A stretch of 64,000 nt of DNA from Marinobacter sp. EhC06 (lineage in GTDB: Bacteria > Pseudomonadota > Gammaproteobacteria > Pseudomonadales > Oleiphilaceae). The stretch is from assembly GCF_001650915.1 (NCBI RefSeq), contig NZ_LXYO01000004.1, forward strand, positions 1 through 64,000, read 5' to 3'. Both the position numbers and the translations under genes were made by a program. Below the pieces are notes generated by a model. That model worked only from the letters and a program-made list of their open reading frames with translations, ran no database searches and was not told the origin of the DNA. Positions 56,536 to 64,000 of this stretch are shown here, one piece after another (the stretch's first letter is position 1; every line of letters starts with the position of its first letter).

Positions 56536-56551
56536 CTGTTCATACATACAG
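56536..56551 (+). promoter_or_regulatory. LexA (SOS) box
   Basis: CTGTTCATACATACAG keeps both CTGT and ACAG halves eight bases apart, flanked by TA and TA. It ends 14 bases before the radical SAM start, a place for repression of its promoter. Confidence 0.8.
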
Positions 56552-56565
56552 TATATGGATTCCCC

Positions 56566-57627
56566 ATGAAAACTCGCGCCACCGCCCTGAATCCCCATAA
56601 CCGTTTCCAGCCGATTGTCACGGACCGTGAAGTCGACCCTGACTGGTATAACGATCCCGAAGACGACCTGAACCCCGACACCATGGCCACTGAAGTCATT
56701 CAGGAAACCGCAAAATCCATCATTAGCCGCAACACGTCACCGGATGTACCTTTTGATCAGTCCATAAACCCGTATCGCGGCTGCGAGCATGCCTGCATTT
56801 ACTGTTTTGCCCGCCCCACCCATGCCTATTGGGACATGTCGCCGGGCCTGGATTTCGAGACGCGACTGATCGCCAAACCCAACGCTGCGGTGCGGCTGCG
56901 AGAAGAACTGGACAGGCCCGGGTACCGGGTTTCGCCCATCGCTCTGGGCGTCAATACCGACGCCTACCAGCCACTTGAGCGGGAGCAGAGGATTACCCGA
57001 CAGGTACTGGAGGTTCTGGCCGAGTATCGTCACCCGGTGTCGATCATTACCAAGGGTGCTCTCATTCTCAGGGACCTTGATCTTCTCGCCGATATGGCCT
57101 CTGATGGGCTCTGCTCTGTGCGCATCAGCCTCACCAGTCTGAGCAACGACCTGAAACGACGAATGGAGCCAAGAACAGCGGCCCCGGCAACGCGCCTGAA
57201 AATGATCCGCCAACTCTCGGAGGCCGGCATTCCGACCGGCATTATTCTCGGGCCGGTCATCCCCTTCATTAACGATCACGAGATCGAGTCGATCCTGGAA
57301 GCCGCCGCAGAGGCGGGGGCAACCCAGGCCAGCTGGATTATGCTTAGGTTACCCCATGAACTGGACGAGCTGTTCCAGGACTGGTTGCACCGGCACTTTC
57401 CGCAAAGGGCCGAGCATGTAATGAACCGGATGCGCGACTTAAGGGGCGGCAAGAGTTATGACGCCACCTTCGGCCGAAGAATGACGGGCACGGGCCCCTA
57501 CTCGGACCTGATTCGCCAGCGTTTCACCAAGAAATCACGGCGCTTGGGACTCAACCTCCATGAAGTGGAACCATTGCGAAACGATCTTTTCCGGCGGCCA
57601 GGTGGGGAACAAATGCCTCTGTGGTAG
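56566..57627 (+). CDS. PA0069-family radical SAM protein
   Basis: This 353-residue radical SAM enzyme has SINPYRGCEHACIYCFARPTH with the C-x3-C-x2-C cluster, and NTDAYQPLEREQRITRQVLE and SIITKGALILRDLDLL typical of the SplB-like/Rv2578c group. The product is unknown; a role in DNA repair like spore photoproduct lyase has been suggested for relatives. The LexA box just upstream supports induction by DNA damage. The longer frame from 56500 spans the LexA box and is rejected. Confidence 0.93.
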   Translation: MKTRATALNPHNRFQPIVTDREVDPDWYNDPEDDLNPDTMATEVIQETAKSIISRNTSPDVPFDQSINPYRGCEHACIYCFARPTHAYWDMSPGLDFETRLIAKPNAAVRLREELDRPGYRVSPIALGVNTDAYQPLEREQRITRQVLEVLAEYRHPVSIITKGALILRDLDLLADMASDGLCSVRISLTSLSNDLKRRMEPRTAAPATRLKMIRQLSEAGIPTGIILGPVIPFINDHEIESILEAAAEAGATQASWIMLRLPHELDELFQDWLHRHFPQRAEHVMNRMRDLRGGKSYDATFGRRMTGTGPYSDLIRQRFTKKSRRLGLNLHEVEPLRNDLFRRPGGEQMPLW

Positions 57628-57693
57628 CATCAAAGTATTGCCCCACCTACCACTGCAATTTAATGCCTCTCAGGGATGAGGTGGAGAACACCC

Positions 57694-59382
57694 ATGCATG
57701 GAATCAGACGTTTTTACCTCGCCACAACATTTCTTGCCCTGTTTGCCGCCCTCTGGCACCCCGTCTGCCTGGCAGCAGATGAAGCCATTGTATCCAGGAT
57801 TGAGGCCATGGAGGCCGGCTTCCCAGTGCAGGTGCTTGGAAGCAGGCTAATGGCCCACAAGGCACTGTCGGCCTTTTATGGGGCCAACGGATACCAGCGC
57901 GCCTGGCAATCGCCCGATCTTCGCCGCCAACTCATTGATGCGGTTGAACAGGCCGCCGGTGACGGGCTGAACCCGGCAGACTATCACGCAGATATTCTCT
58001 CTGGCCTTGCGCTCAGGCCCATGAGCGATTTTTCCGAAGACCTTAGGGCCGATCTGGATTTGCTCTTCTCAGACGCTTTTCTCATGCTCGGGTCACACAT
58101 GCTGGAGGGCAAGGTCAATCCACAGACGGTTCACGCCGAGTGGACCGCCAATCGTCGCCAGCGAAAGATGGAATCCATTCTGACTGAAGCATTGGAACGT
58201 GGGGATATTGCCGTCACCCTGGATTCCCTGCGGCCTGCCGATCCTGCCTACCGAAAGTTGATGGCAGCCCGGCAGGATCTGACAAAATTGCTTGGCCAGC
58301 CGTGGTTGCCGCTGGCTGTGCGGCCGACAATCCGGCCCGGGGACCAGGATGACCGGATGCCTGAAATCCGCCACAGACTCTCCAGGCTGGGGGAACTGAA
58401 GGAGCAACCCGCCACAGGCGAAGACCCGCGCCAGTATGATGAAGGCCTTGAATCGGCGGTAACCCGTTTTCAGGCCCGGCACGGCCTTGAACCCGACGGT
58501 CTCATTGGCCCGGACACCGTGACAGCGCTCAACCTGATGCCAGTGGAGCGCCTGCGCCAGATTGATGCCACTCTCGAGCGTTGGCGATGGCTGCCCGAAT
58601 CCCTCGGCGAGACCTACGTGCTGGTCAACATCGCCGGTTTCGAACTACAGATGGTGGAAAATGGCGAGGAGGTGCTGCGAAAGCGCGTTATCGTGGGCCA
58701 GCCCTTCCGGCAAACCCCGGTGTTCAGTGATCGCATCCGGTACCTGGTATTCAACCCCGACTGGACCGTACCCCGGACGGTAATGATTCAGGACCAGTTG
58801 CCCCAGATTATCCGGGATCCGGACTACCTCTCCCGACTCAACATCAGCGTCTACCGGGGCTGGGGCGCAGATCGACAGAAAGTGGATCCGCTGGACGTTG
58901 ACTGGTCATCACTGAACCGGAACAATTTTCCTTATCAACTGGTTCAGGAACCCGGCCCTCAGAATGCTCTCGGGCAGGTAAAATTCATGTTTCCGAACCA
59001 GTATGATGTTTACCTGCACGACACCCCGGGCCGGGGCCTGTTTACACGGAGCGAGCGATCGTTCAGCTCCGGCTGCATCCGGGTTGAACAGCCGTTTGAT
59101 CTTGCCCAGCGCCTATTGGCGGCATCGCCGGACTGGTCCCGTGAGAAAATCGACCGTGTGGTTTCAGAAGCCGAGCCCCGGACCGTATTGCTGCCCGAAC
59201 CGGTGCCGGTGCATATCCAGTACTGGACGTCCTGGGTGGATAGTGAAGGCCGCCTGCAATTTCGAAATGATCTGTACAACCGGGATACCCCCCTGATCGA
59301 TCAGCTCAGGGGAACACCCGACGGAGACGCACGCTACAATACACCGGTTGTTGGGTTGGTTCAGGAACCTGGCCCGCAATGA
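57694..59382 (+). CDS. L,D-transpeptidase, YcbB/LdtD type
   Basis: This 562-residue exported protein has a signal peptide (LATTFLALFAALWHPVCLAAD), an N-terminal LdtD scaffold domain, a peptidoglycan-binding domain (about 250-285: AVTRFQARHGLEPDGLIGPDTVTALN) and a YkuD catalytic domain with HDTPGRGLFTRSERSFSSGCIRV (active Cys and His). It forms 3-3 cross-links in peptidoglycan. ATG at 57694 has GGTGGAG ahead; 57676 is less likely. The next gene, a lipoprotein, starts 32 bases on. Confidence 0.94.
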   Translation: MHGIRRFYLATTFLALFAALWHPVCLAADEAIVSRIEAMEAGFPVQVLGSRLMAHKALSAFYGANGYQRAWQSPDLRRQLIDAVEQAAGDGLNPADYHADILSGLALRPMSDFSEDLRADLDLLFSDAFLMLGSHMLEGKVNPQTVHAEWTANRRQRKMESILTEALERGDIAVTLDSLRPADPAYRKLMAARQDLTKLLGQPWLPLAVRPTIRPGDQDDRMPEIRHRLSRLGELKEQPATGEDPRQYDEGLESAVTRFQARHGLEPDGLIGPDTVTALNLMPVERLRQIDATLERWRWLPESLGETYVLVNIAGFELQMVENGEEVLRKRVIVGQPFRQTPVFSDRIRYLVFNPDWTVPRTVMIQDQLPQIIRDPDYLSRLNISVYRGWGADRQKVDPLDVDWSSLNRNNFPYQLVQEPGPQNALGQVKFMFPNQYDVYLHDTPGRGLFTRSERSFSSGCIRVEQPFDLAQRLLAASPDWSREKIDRVVSEAEPRTVLLPEPVPVHIQYWTSWVDSEGRLQFRNDLYNRDTPLIDQLRGTPDGDARYNTPVVGLVQEPGPQ

Positions 59383-59414
59383 ACCAAGGCAAGTGGATAA
59401 GCTGAGGAGATACC

Positions 59415-59867
59415 ATGAAACAGGCCCTGCTCGTGGTTTTCGGTTCACTATTACTCTACGGATGCCAGTCACTACCCTCTGCCGAGGATGGCATCGAAGC
59501 AGACGCTGTCTATCTCAGCGCCAGTCATTGCCTGAACGAATATCTGGATGATCTCGAAAAGGTGCATTACGGCCCCTGCCTGAAGGTCATCAGCATCAAC
59601 GGCGAAGAGCCGGCTGTCCGGGAAGACGGCTTCATAGAAATCCCGGCTGCAACGGCGCTGACGATCGGAGTCAGCTGCGTTTATCGCCACGCCGACGGCT
59701 CGCCTATTCCGGCAACCATGGAAAACGCGGACTTTACCGTGGGCAGAAATACCTTCGCAGAAGCCGGCCAGCGTTGGTATCTCCACGCCCATAAACAGGC
59801 CCGTGGCGTTGTCGGCTGCGAGCCCACCCTGTCGCGCTCGGTCTATCCCACCTACGACACGGACTGA
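59415..59867 (+). CDS. small cysteine-containing lipoprotein
   Basis: This 150-residue lipoprotein has MKQALLVVFGSLLLYGC with Cys17 as the lipid site and Gln next. Four more cysteines (CLN, CLKV, SCVYR, GCEP) could form two disulphides in the periplasm. I do not recognise the family. It lies between the L,D-transpeptidase and the SelW-like gene, likely one operon (spacings of 32 and 6 bases). Confidence 0.85.
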   Translation: MKQALLVVFGSLLLYGCQSLPSAEDGIEADAVYLSASHCLNEYLDDLEKVHYGPCLKVISINGEEPAVREDGFIEIPAATALTIGVSCVYRHADGSPIPATMENADFTVGRNTFAEAGQRWYLHAHKQARGVVGCEPTLSRSVYPTYDTD

Positions 59868-59873
59868 TTCATC

Positions 59874-60164
59874 ATGACTAGCAAAATCGATATCCACTAC
59901 TGCACCGGTTGCCGCTGGCTTCTGCGCTCCGCCTGGATGGCGCAGGAGCTGCTGACAACCTTCGATGGCGAGATCAGTGAACTGAGCCTGCACCCGGGTA
60001 CTGGCGGCATTTTCGAGGTATGGGTTAATGACAGGCGTATCTGGTCCCGCAAAGAAGACGGCGGCTTCCCGGAAATCACCAAACTCAAGCAACTGGTTCG
60101 GGACCAGATTGCGCCGGAACGTTCGCTTGGCCACTCCGACGCAAAAACTGGCGCTCCGGAATAA
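59874..60164 (+). CDS. SelW/Rdx-family thioredoxin-like protein
   Basis: This 96-residue protein of the SelT/SelW/SelH family begins IDIHYCTGCRWLLRSAWMAQELL, with the redox CxxC (Cys10, Cys13), and has SLHPGTGGIFEVWVNDRRIWSRKEDGGFPEI, the Rdx hallmark. Both positions are cysteine, not selenocysteine. Presumed redox role. Confidence 0.94.
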   Translation: MTSKIDIHYCTGCRWLLRSAWMAQELLTTFDGEISELSLHPGTGGIFEVWVNDRRIWSRKEDGGFPEITKLKQLVRDQIAPERSLGHSDAKTGAPE

Positions 60165-60269
60165 TCATTCAAAAATACTGACAGGCTGTGTCGATATTCT
60201 TCGCTTTAAGAGTCCGCGGCACGGCCCGATAGTAGATGCCCAGCAATTCACTGAAATGTGAGGGTATCT

Positions 60270-61370
60270 ATGAGCGACGTGATGCAATCCATCAAATTCA
60301 AATCTATCGAGGTACCTAATCGGTTCGCCCTGGCACCGATGACGCGCACCAGCGCGGAGCCAGACGGCACTCCGAATGCCCTGATGGCCGACCACTATGA
60401 AGGCTACGCCAAGGGCGGCTTCGGTCTGGTGATCACTGAGGGAACCTATACCGATGACAAGGCAAGCCAGGGCTATGCCAATCAGCCCGGCATCATCAAC
60501 CAGGATCAGATTGATGGCTGGAAGACCATTGTTGACAGGGTGCACGCCGCAGGCAGCAAAATCATTGTGCAGTTGATGCATGCCGGCGCGCAGTTCCAGG
60601 CCAACCGTTTCACCGAACAGCCCCAGGGTCCCAGTGAAGTCACCCCAAAAGGAGCCCCGCTGGGTTTCTATGGCGACCAAACCGAGTGGCAACCCCCCAG
60701 CGCCATGACCAAGACCGACATTCAGGCAGCTATTGATGGTTTCGCAAAATCCGCCACCAATGCGAAAGCCGCCGGTTTCGATGGCATTGAAATTCACGGT
60801 GCCAATGGCTATCTGCTGAATCAGTTCCTGAGTACCTACTTTAACCAACGGGACGATGAATACGGCGGATCACTTGAGAACCGGCTGCGCCTGGTGGTTG
60901 ACGTGGTCCGTGCAGTTCGCGAGGCCGTCGGCGAGGACTTCACAGTAGGGATTCGCCTGTCCCAGGGCACAGTCACCGACCCTGACTACCAGCTTCCGGA
61001 AGGTGAAGCCGGATTCCGTCAGATTGTGGAAGCGGTCCGCGATGCAGGTGCCGATTTCGTCCATACAACCGACGGTGACGTTAACCGGAAGCATTTTGTA
61101 GAGGGTGATGAGAGTCTGGCTGGCGTGGCCGCCAGCGTTGAAGGGGTCGGTCTGATCCTCAATGGCAACATTAACGAAACCAACTGCCAGGACGTGGCCA
61201 ATCATTTCCCAGGCACACTGCTGGCGGTCGGTAAGAAAGCGCTCGCAAACCCTGACTTTGTTCAGCGCCTCAAGGACGGCAAAGAGATTGCAGACATCGA
61301 TTTCACGATGCTGCAGCCGAAGGCCACCATTTCCAACGAACTGGCATGGCGCAAGCAAAACGCCGCCTGA
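60270..61370 (+). CDS. Old Yellow Enzyme-family alkene reductase
   Basis: This 366-residue FMN barrel protein reduces activated C=C bonds with NAD(P)H. Marks are RFALAPMTRTSAEPDGTPN, the substrate pair in GFDGIEIHGANGYLLNQFLSTYFNQRDDEYGGSLENRLRLV (His and Asn), and ALANPDFVQRLKDG. It is the classical NemA/PETN-reductase-like layout. ATG at 60270 has GAGGG ahead; the GTG at 60258 overlaps that site. Confidence 0.93.
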   Translation: MSDVMQSIKFKSIEVPNRFALAPMTRTSAEPDGTPNALMADHYEGYAKGGFGLVITEGTYTDDKASQGYANQPGIINQDQIDGWKTIVDRVHAAGSKIIVQLMHAGAQFQANRFTEQPQGPSEVTPKGAPLGFYGDQTEWQPPSAMTKTDIQAAIDGFAKSATNAKAAGFDGIEIHGANGYLLNQFLSTYFNQRDDEYGGSLENRLRLVVDVVRAVREAVGEDFTVGIRLSQGTVTDPDYQLPEGEAGFRQIVEAVRDAGADFVHTTDGDVNRKHFVEGDESLAGVAASVEGVGLILNGNINETNCQDVANHFPGTLLAVGKKALANPDFVQRLKDGKEIADIDFTMLQPKATISNELAWRKQNAA

Positions 61371-61392
61371 CCTCTCCCTCCCGATTAATGCA

Positions 61393-61422
61393 GCCGGAGG
61401 AACCCAACAGGGTTCCTCCGGC
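61393..61422 (+). terminator. hairpin after Old Yellow Enzyme gene
   Basis: A perfect 13-bp stem (GCCGGAGGAACCC with GGGTTCCTCCGGC) around AACA. No T-run follows. Confidence 0.65.
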
Positions 61423-61472
61423 GTAGCTACTTCAAGCTGCTATGCTGACATCACAAGCCAACGGGAGACTGA

Positions 61473-62258
61473 ATGACCTCAGACATCAGTATTGTCTGGC
61501 TGGGCACAATTGCCAGCCTGCTGGCAGGCCTCGCCAGCGGTGTGGGCGCTCTGGGTGTATTCCTTGTCCGTACCCTCACCCATAAACTACGGGACGGAAT
61601 GCTGGCTTCAGCCGCAGGTGTGATGCTGGCAGCTTCATTTTTCTCATTGCTGTTGCCGGGTCTGGAGTATGGTGAGCAGATTACCGGCGAAAGCTGGACC
61701 GCCGCGCTGATTGTCATCTTTGGTCTGCTCTCCGGCGCCGCCGCGCTCTATTTTGTTCACCAGAAACTTCCACACCAGCATTTCGAGCTTGGCCGGGAGG
61801 GGCCGGACGCCTCCTACATTCGCGGCATCTGGCTCTTTATCGTCGCCATCACCCTTCACAACTTTCCCGAGGGCATGGCCGTGGGCGTCGGATTTGCTGG
61901 CGGCGACGTGAATAACGGGTATGTATTGGCCACCGGGATCGGGCTCCAGAATATCCCCGAAGGGTTGGCAGTAGCATTTTCACTGCTTGCCATCGATTAT
62001 TCCCGAATCAAGGCCTTCAGCATTGCTCTGATGACCGGCCTCGCCGAACCGTTGGGCGGCCTGTTCGGTGCAACCCTGGTGTGGCTTGCCGAGCCACTGA
62101 TGCCCTGGACTCTGGGCTTCGCAGCGGGCGCCATGTTGTTCATCATCAGCAACGAAATTATCCCCGAAACCCACCATCGGCAATGGAAAATCATGTCTAC
62201 CTTCTGCCTGATGGGTGGTTTCGCCGTGATGATGTTCCTGGACGCTACGCTGGGCTAA
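61473..62258 (+). CDS. ZIP-family metal transporter
   Basis: This 261-residue protein has eight membrane helices and the two ZIP metal motifs HNFPEGMAVGVGF (about 129-141) and QNIPEGLAVAFSL (about 159-171), the His, Asn and Glu residues of the binuclear centre. It likely takes up zinc or other divalent ions. It overlaps the convergent LysR gene by 14 bases. Confidence 0.94.
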   Translation: MTSDISIVWLGTIASLLAGLASGVGALGVFLVRTLTHKLRDGMLASAAGVMLAASFFSLLLPGLEYGEQITGESWTAALIVIFGLLSGAAALYFVHQKLPHQHFELGREGPDASYIRGIWLFIVAITLHNFPEGMAVGVGFAGGDVNNGYVLATGIGLQNIPEGLAVAFSLLAIDYSRIKAFSIALMTGLAEPLGGLFGATLVWLAEPLMPWTLGFAAGAMLFIISNEIIPETHHRQWKIMSTFCLMGGFAVMMFLDATLG

Positions 62259-63153
62259 CAGCCCAGACGCCCGACAAGGCTTCCAGCGCTTCCGCAATCA
62301 GGGGCTCGTCCTGGCGGTCGCGGTGCCATATAAAGCTGAGCGCACAGGGCAGTTGCACTCCGTCGACAATTTCCAGGCCGGTTTCCTGGCGCTCAGCCAT
62401 GGCAAGTGCATCCCGCGCGAGACTCAAACCCACACCGGCCCGAACCAGGTCCAGCATGCAGGCCTCCTGATCGACCTCTGCTACGCCCCGGGGCATTAAC
62501 CCAAGTGGTTCCAGAGTGCCTTTGAGCAGCCGGTGATGAACGGAGTCCACGGGTGTCACAATCCAGGGCATGATGGCCAGATCAGACCATTTCGCAGATC
62601 GAATTCTCGGTCCCCAGCCTGCCGGGGCAACGACATAATAATTGAACCGGGTCAGCTCACGATGAGTCACATCGGGTGCCAGGGGACCCGGCCCAACACC
62701 CGGCGGCGCCAGGAAAAACCCGACGTCGAGCCGGCCATCCCGGACCTGCTCCAATACGCTACCGCTCATGCCCTGCCGTAGTTCGGTTTCCAATTGCGGC
62801 GCCCGCTCGACCAGCCGGTGCAGAAATGCCCCCAGACGGATGAATTCCGGATCCACAATGGTGCCGATTCGCAAACGCCCTCTCAGGGTGCTGTGCAGTG
62901 CCCGGGCGCTCTGCTCAAAGGCCGCCACGGCCGCCAGCGCTTTCTCTGCCGTGGGCAGCAGCGCCTGGCCATCCGGTGTCAGGACCAGCCCCTGAGGTTT
63001 GCGCAGAAACAGCTTCAGGCCCAACTCGTCCTGCAATTGCTTCAGTTTCAGACTAACTGCCGGCTGGGTCAGGTGAAGGCGAATCGCAGCACGGGAAACG
63101 CTACCCTCCCGCGCTACGGTAACGAATGCCCGAAGGCTCTGAAGGGGATGCAT
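62245..63153 (-). CDS. LysR-family transcriptional regulator
   Basis: This is a 302-residue LysR protein: LQSLRAFVTVAREGSVSRAAIRLHLTQPAVSLKLKQLQDELG for the helix-turn-helix, then a periplasmic-binding-like C-domain. It is divergent from mmsA with a 188-base gap that holds a palindromic operator, the usual layout of a LysR activator and its target. Confidence 0.94.
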   Translation of the reverse strand: MHPLQSLRAFVTVAREGSVSRAAIRLHLTQPAVSLKLKQLQDELGLKLFLRKPQGLVLTPDGQALLPTAEKALAAVAAFEQSARALHSTLRGRLRIGTIVDPEFIRLGAFLHRLVERAPQLETELRQGMSGSVLEQVRDGRLDVGFFLAPPGVGPGPLAPDVTHRELTRFNYYVVAPAGWGPRIRSAKWSDLAIMPWIVTPVDSVHHRLLKGTLEPLGLMPRGVAEVDQEACMLDLVRAGVGLSLARDALAMAERQETGLEIVDGVQLPCALSFIWHRDRQDEPLIAEALEALSGVWAVSPA

Positions 63154-63178
63154 ACAAGACCTCGTTTCCAGGGCAACA

Positions 63179-63197
63179 ATATAAGATTAACTTATAT
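63179..63197. promoter_or_regulatory. LysR-type operator palindrome
   Basis: ATATAAG-ATTAA-CTTATAT is a perfect 7-5-7 inverted repeat with the T-N11-A core of LysR boxes. It lies 26 bases before the lysR start and 144 before mmsA. Confidence 0.7.
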
Positions 63198-63341
63198 CTT
63201 GCTTTTAAAAATCTCAATTGCTTTACCCAATAGCCAGCCCTATCCTACATGGTCATATATTAACCAATGCGCATCTTTAGCCCGCAGAATCGAAATTTCT
63301 GCCACTTTCCATCGGCTAAACACGAAAAGACAGAGGCACCC

Positions 63342-64000
63342 ATGACCGACGCGACCATCCAGCATTATATCAATGGCCAAATATCACCAGGCACTGGCAG
63401 TCAGACACAGGATGTGTTCAACCCGGCCACCGGCCAGGTAACCGGACAGGTCGCCCTGGCCAGCGGCGACGATGTGAATGCCGCTGTTGCTGCCGCCGAT
63501 GCGGCGTTCCCGGCCTGGGCCGACACACCACCCATCCGCCGGGCACGGGTGATGTTCAAGTTTCTGGAGCTGCTGAATACGCACAAGGATGACCTTGCCC
63601 GCGCCATCACCGCCGAACATGGCAAGGTCTTCACCGATGCCCAGGGGGAAGTGGCCCGGGGCATCGACATTGTCGAGTTTGCCTGTGGTATTCCCCAGTT
63701 GCTCAAAGGCGATTACACGGAACAGGTGAGCACGGGTATCGACAACTGGACCACCCGCCAGCCGCTGGGCGTGGTCGCCGGGGTAACACCTTTCAACTTC
63801 CCTGCCATGGTGCCGATGTGGATGTTCCCGGTGGCCATCGCAGCGGGCAACACTTTTGTTCTGAAGCCCAGCCCGCTGGACCCCAGCGCCTCCCTGATGA
63901 TCGCCGATCTTCTGAAACAGGCCGGCCTGCCCGATGGCGTATTCAATGTGGTCCAGGGTGACAAGGACGCAGTGAACGCACTGATCGAGCATCCGGATGT
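63342..64000 (+). CDS. mmsA: methylmalonate-semialdehyde dehydrogenase (5' part)
   Basis: The first 219 codons of a CoA-acylating aldehyde dehydrogenase are in the window; the frame runs off the end. The sequence begins [13 protein letters not shown] and has [59 protein letters not shown] and [11 protein letters not shown], the MmsA pattern (PFNFPAMVP). It converts methylmalonate or malonate semialdehyde to propionyl- or acetyl-CoA in valine and myo-inositol breakdown. The catalytic cysteine lies beyond the window. Confidence 0.92.
   Translation, partial: MTDATIQHYINGQISPGTGSQTQDVFNPATGQVTGQVALASGDDVNAAVAAADAAFPAWADTPPIRRARVMFKFLELLNTHKDDLARAITAEHGKVFTDAQGEVARGIDIVEFACGIPQLLKGDYTEQVSTGIDNWTTRQPLGVVAGVTPFNFPAMVPMWMFPVAIAAGNTFVLKPSPLDPSASLMIADLLKQAGLPDGVFNVVQGDKDAVNALIEHPD

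Overview
The window is a continuous stretch of chromosome from a moderately GC-rich marine gammaproteobacterium, most likely Marinobacter or a close relative. This is inferred from gene content read by eye, with no database search: an AlkB alkane hydroxylase, AlkK-like and long-chain acyl-CoA ligases, several beta-oxidation genes, two complete Mrp Na+/H+ antiporter operons, a PA0069-type radical SAM protein and an ectoine-hydrolase-like M24 protein. I see no rRNA, tRNA, CRISPR array, insertion sequence, integrase or prophage gene. Almost all DNA is coding.

Layout. 1-9.8 kb: a lipoprotein, alkB, an enoyl-CoA hydratase-like gene, a large acyl-CoA dehydrogenase, a GlxA-type regulator, a CNNM/CBS membrane protein and 2,4-dienoyl-CoA reductase, so largely alkane and fatty-acid oxidation. 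10.1-21.9 kb: two tandem mrp operons, the first with fused mrpAB and the second with separate mrpA and mrpB. 21.9-31.6 kb: ppnP, an AlkK-like ligase, dadA, yciH, a DUF4136 lipoprotein, an IMPACT/YigZ protein, an OmpR/EnvZ-type two-component system, a FemAB/DUF482-like protein and dodecin. 31.7-41.1 kb: DUF3750, an EF-hand-like protein, azlCD, leucine dehydrogenase, a sodium-coupled transporter, a class II sirtuin, a spermidine-synthase-like protein and DUF1415. 41.2-49.5 kb: YbiT-type ABC-F ATPase, parvulin, a VanZ-like fusion, the M24 protein, RNase Z-like, DUF2059, a lytic-transglycosylase-like protein and a LysR regulator. 49.6-64 kb: long-chain acyl-CoA ligase, Lrp regulator, astA with a DUF1338 gene, pcm, an AbiTii-like protein, a TauE/SafE exporter, the radical SAM protein, an L,D-transpeptidase, a SelW-like protein, an Old Yellow Enzyme, a ZIP transporter, and a LysR/mmsA divergent pair that runs off the end.

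How the genes fit together. Alkane or fatty-acid substrates would be hydroxylated by AlkB, activated by the ligases, and oxidised by the dehydrogenase, hydratase and dienoyl reductase. Leucine dehydrogenase, AzlCD, the NSS transporter and MmsA point to branched-chain amino acid turnover. The Mrp systems and the M24 protein fit a salty habitat.

The most unusual signal is a family of six intergenic palindromes (2241-2344, 3260-3357, 5310-5421, 32533-32643, 40389-40496, 41108-41223). Each has long, nearly perfect arms of mostly copy-specific sequence around a conserved centre of about 52-58 bases that itself folds into two small hairpins, giving a three-way-junction shape. The arms covary while the centre is conserved. 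Three operators are also readable: a CTGT-N8-ACAG LexA box before the radical SAM gene, a perfect 16-bp LiuR-like palindrome before leucine dehydrogenase, and a 7-5-7 palindrome between lysR and mmsA.
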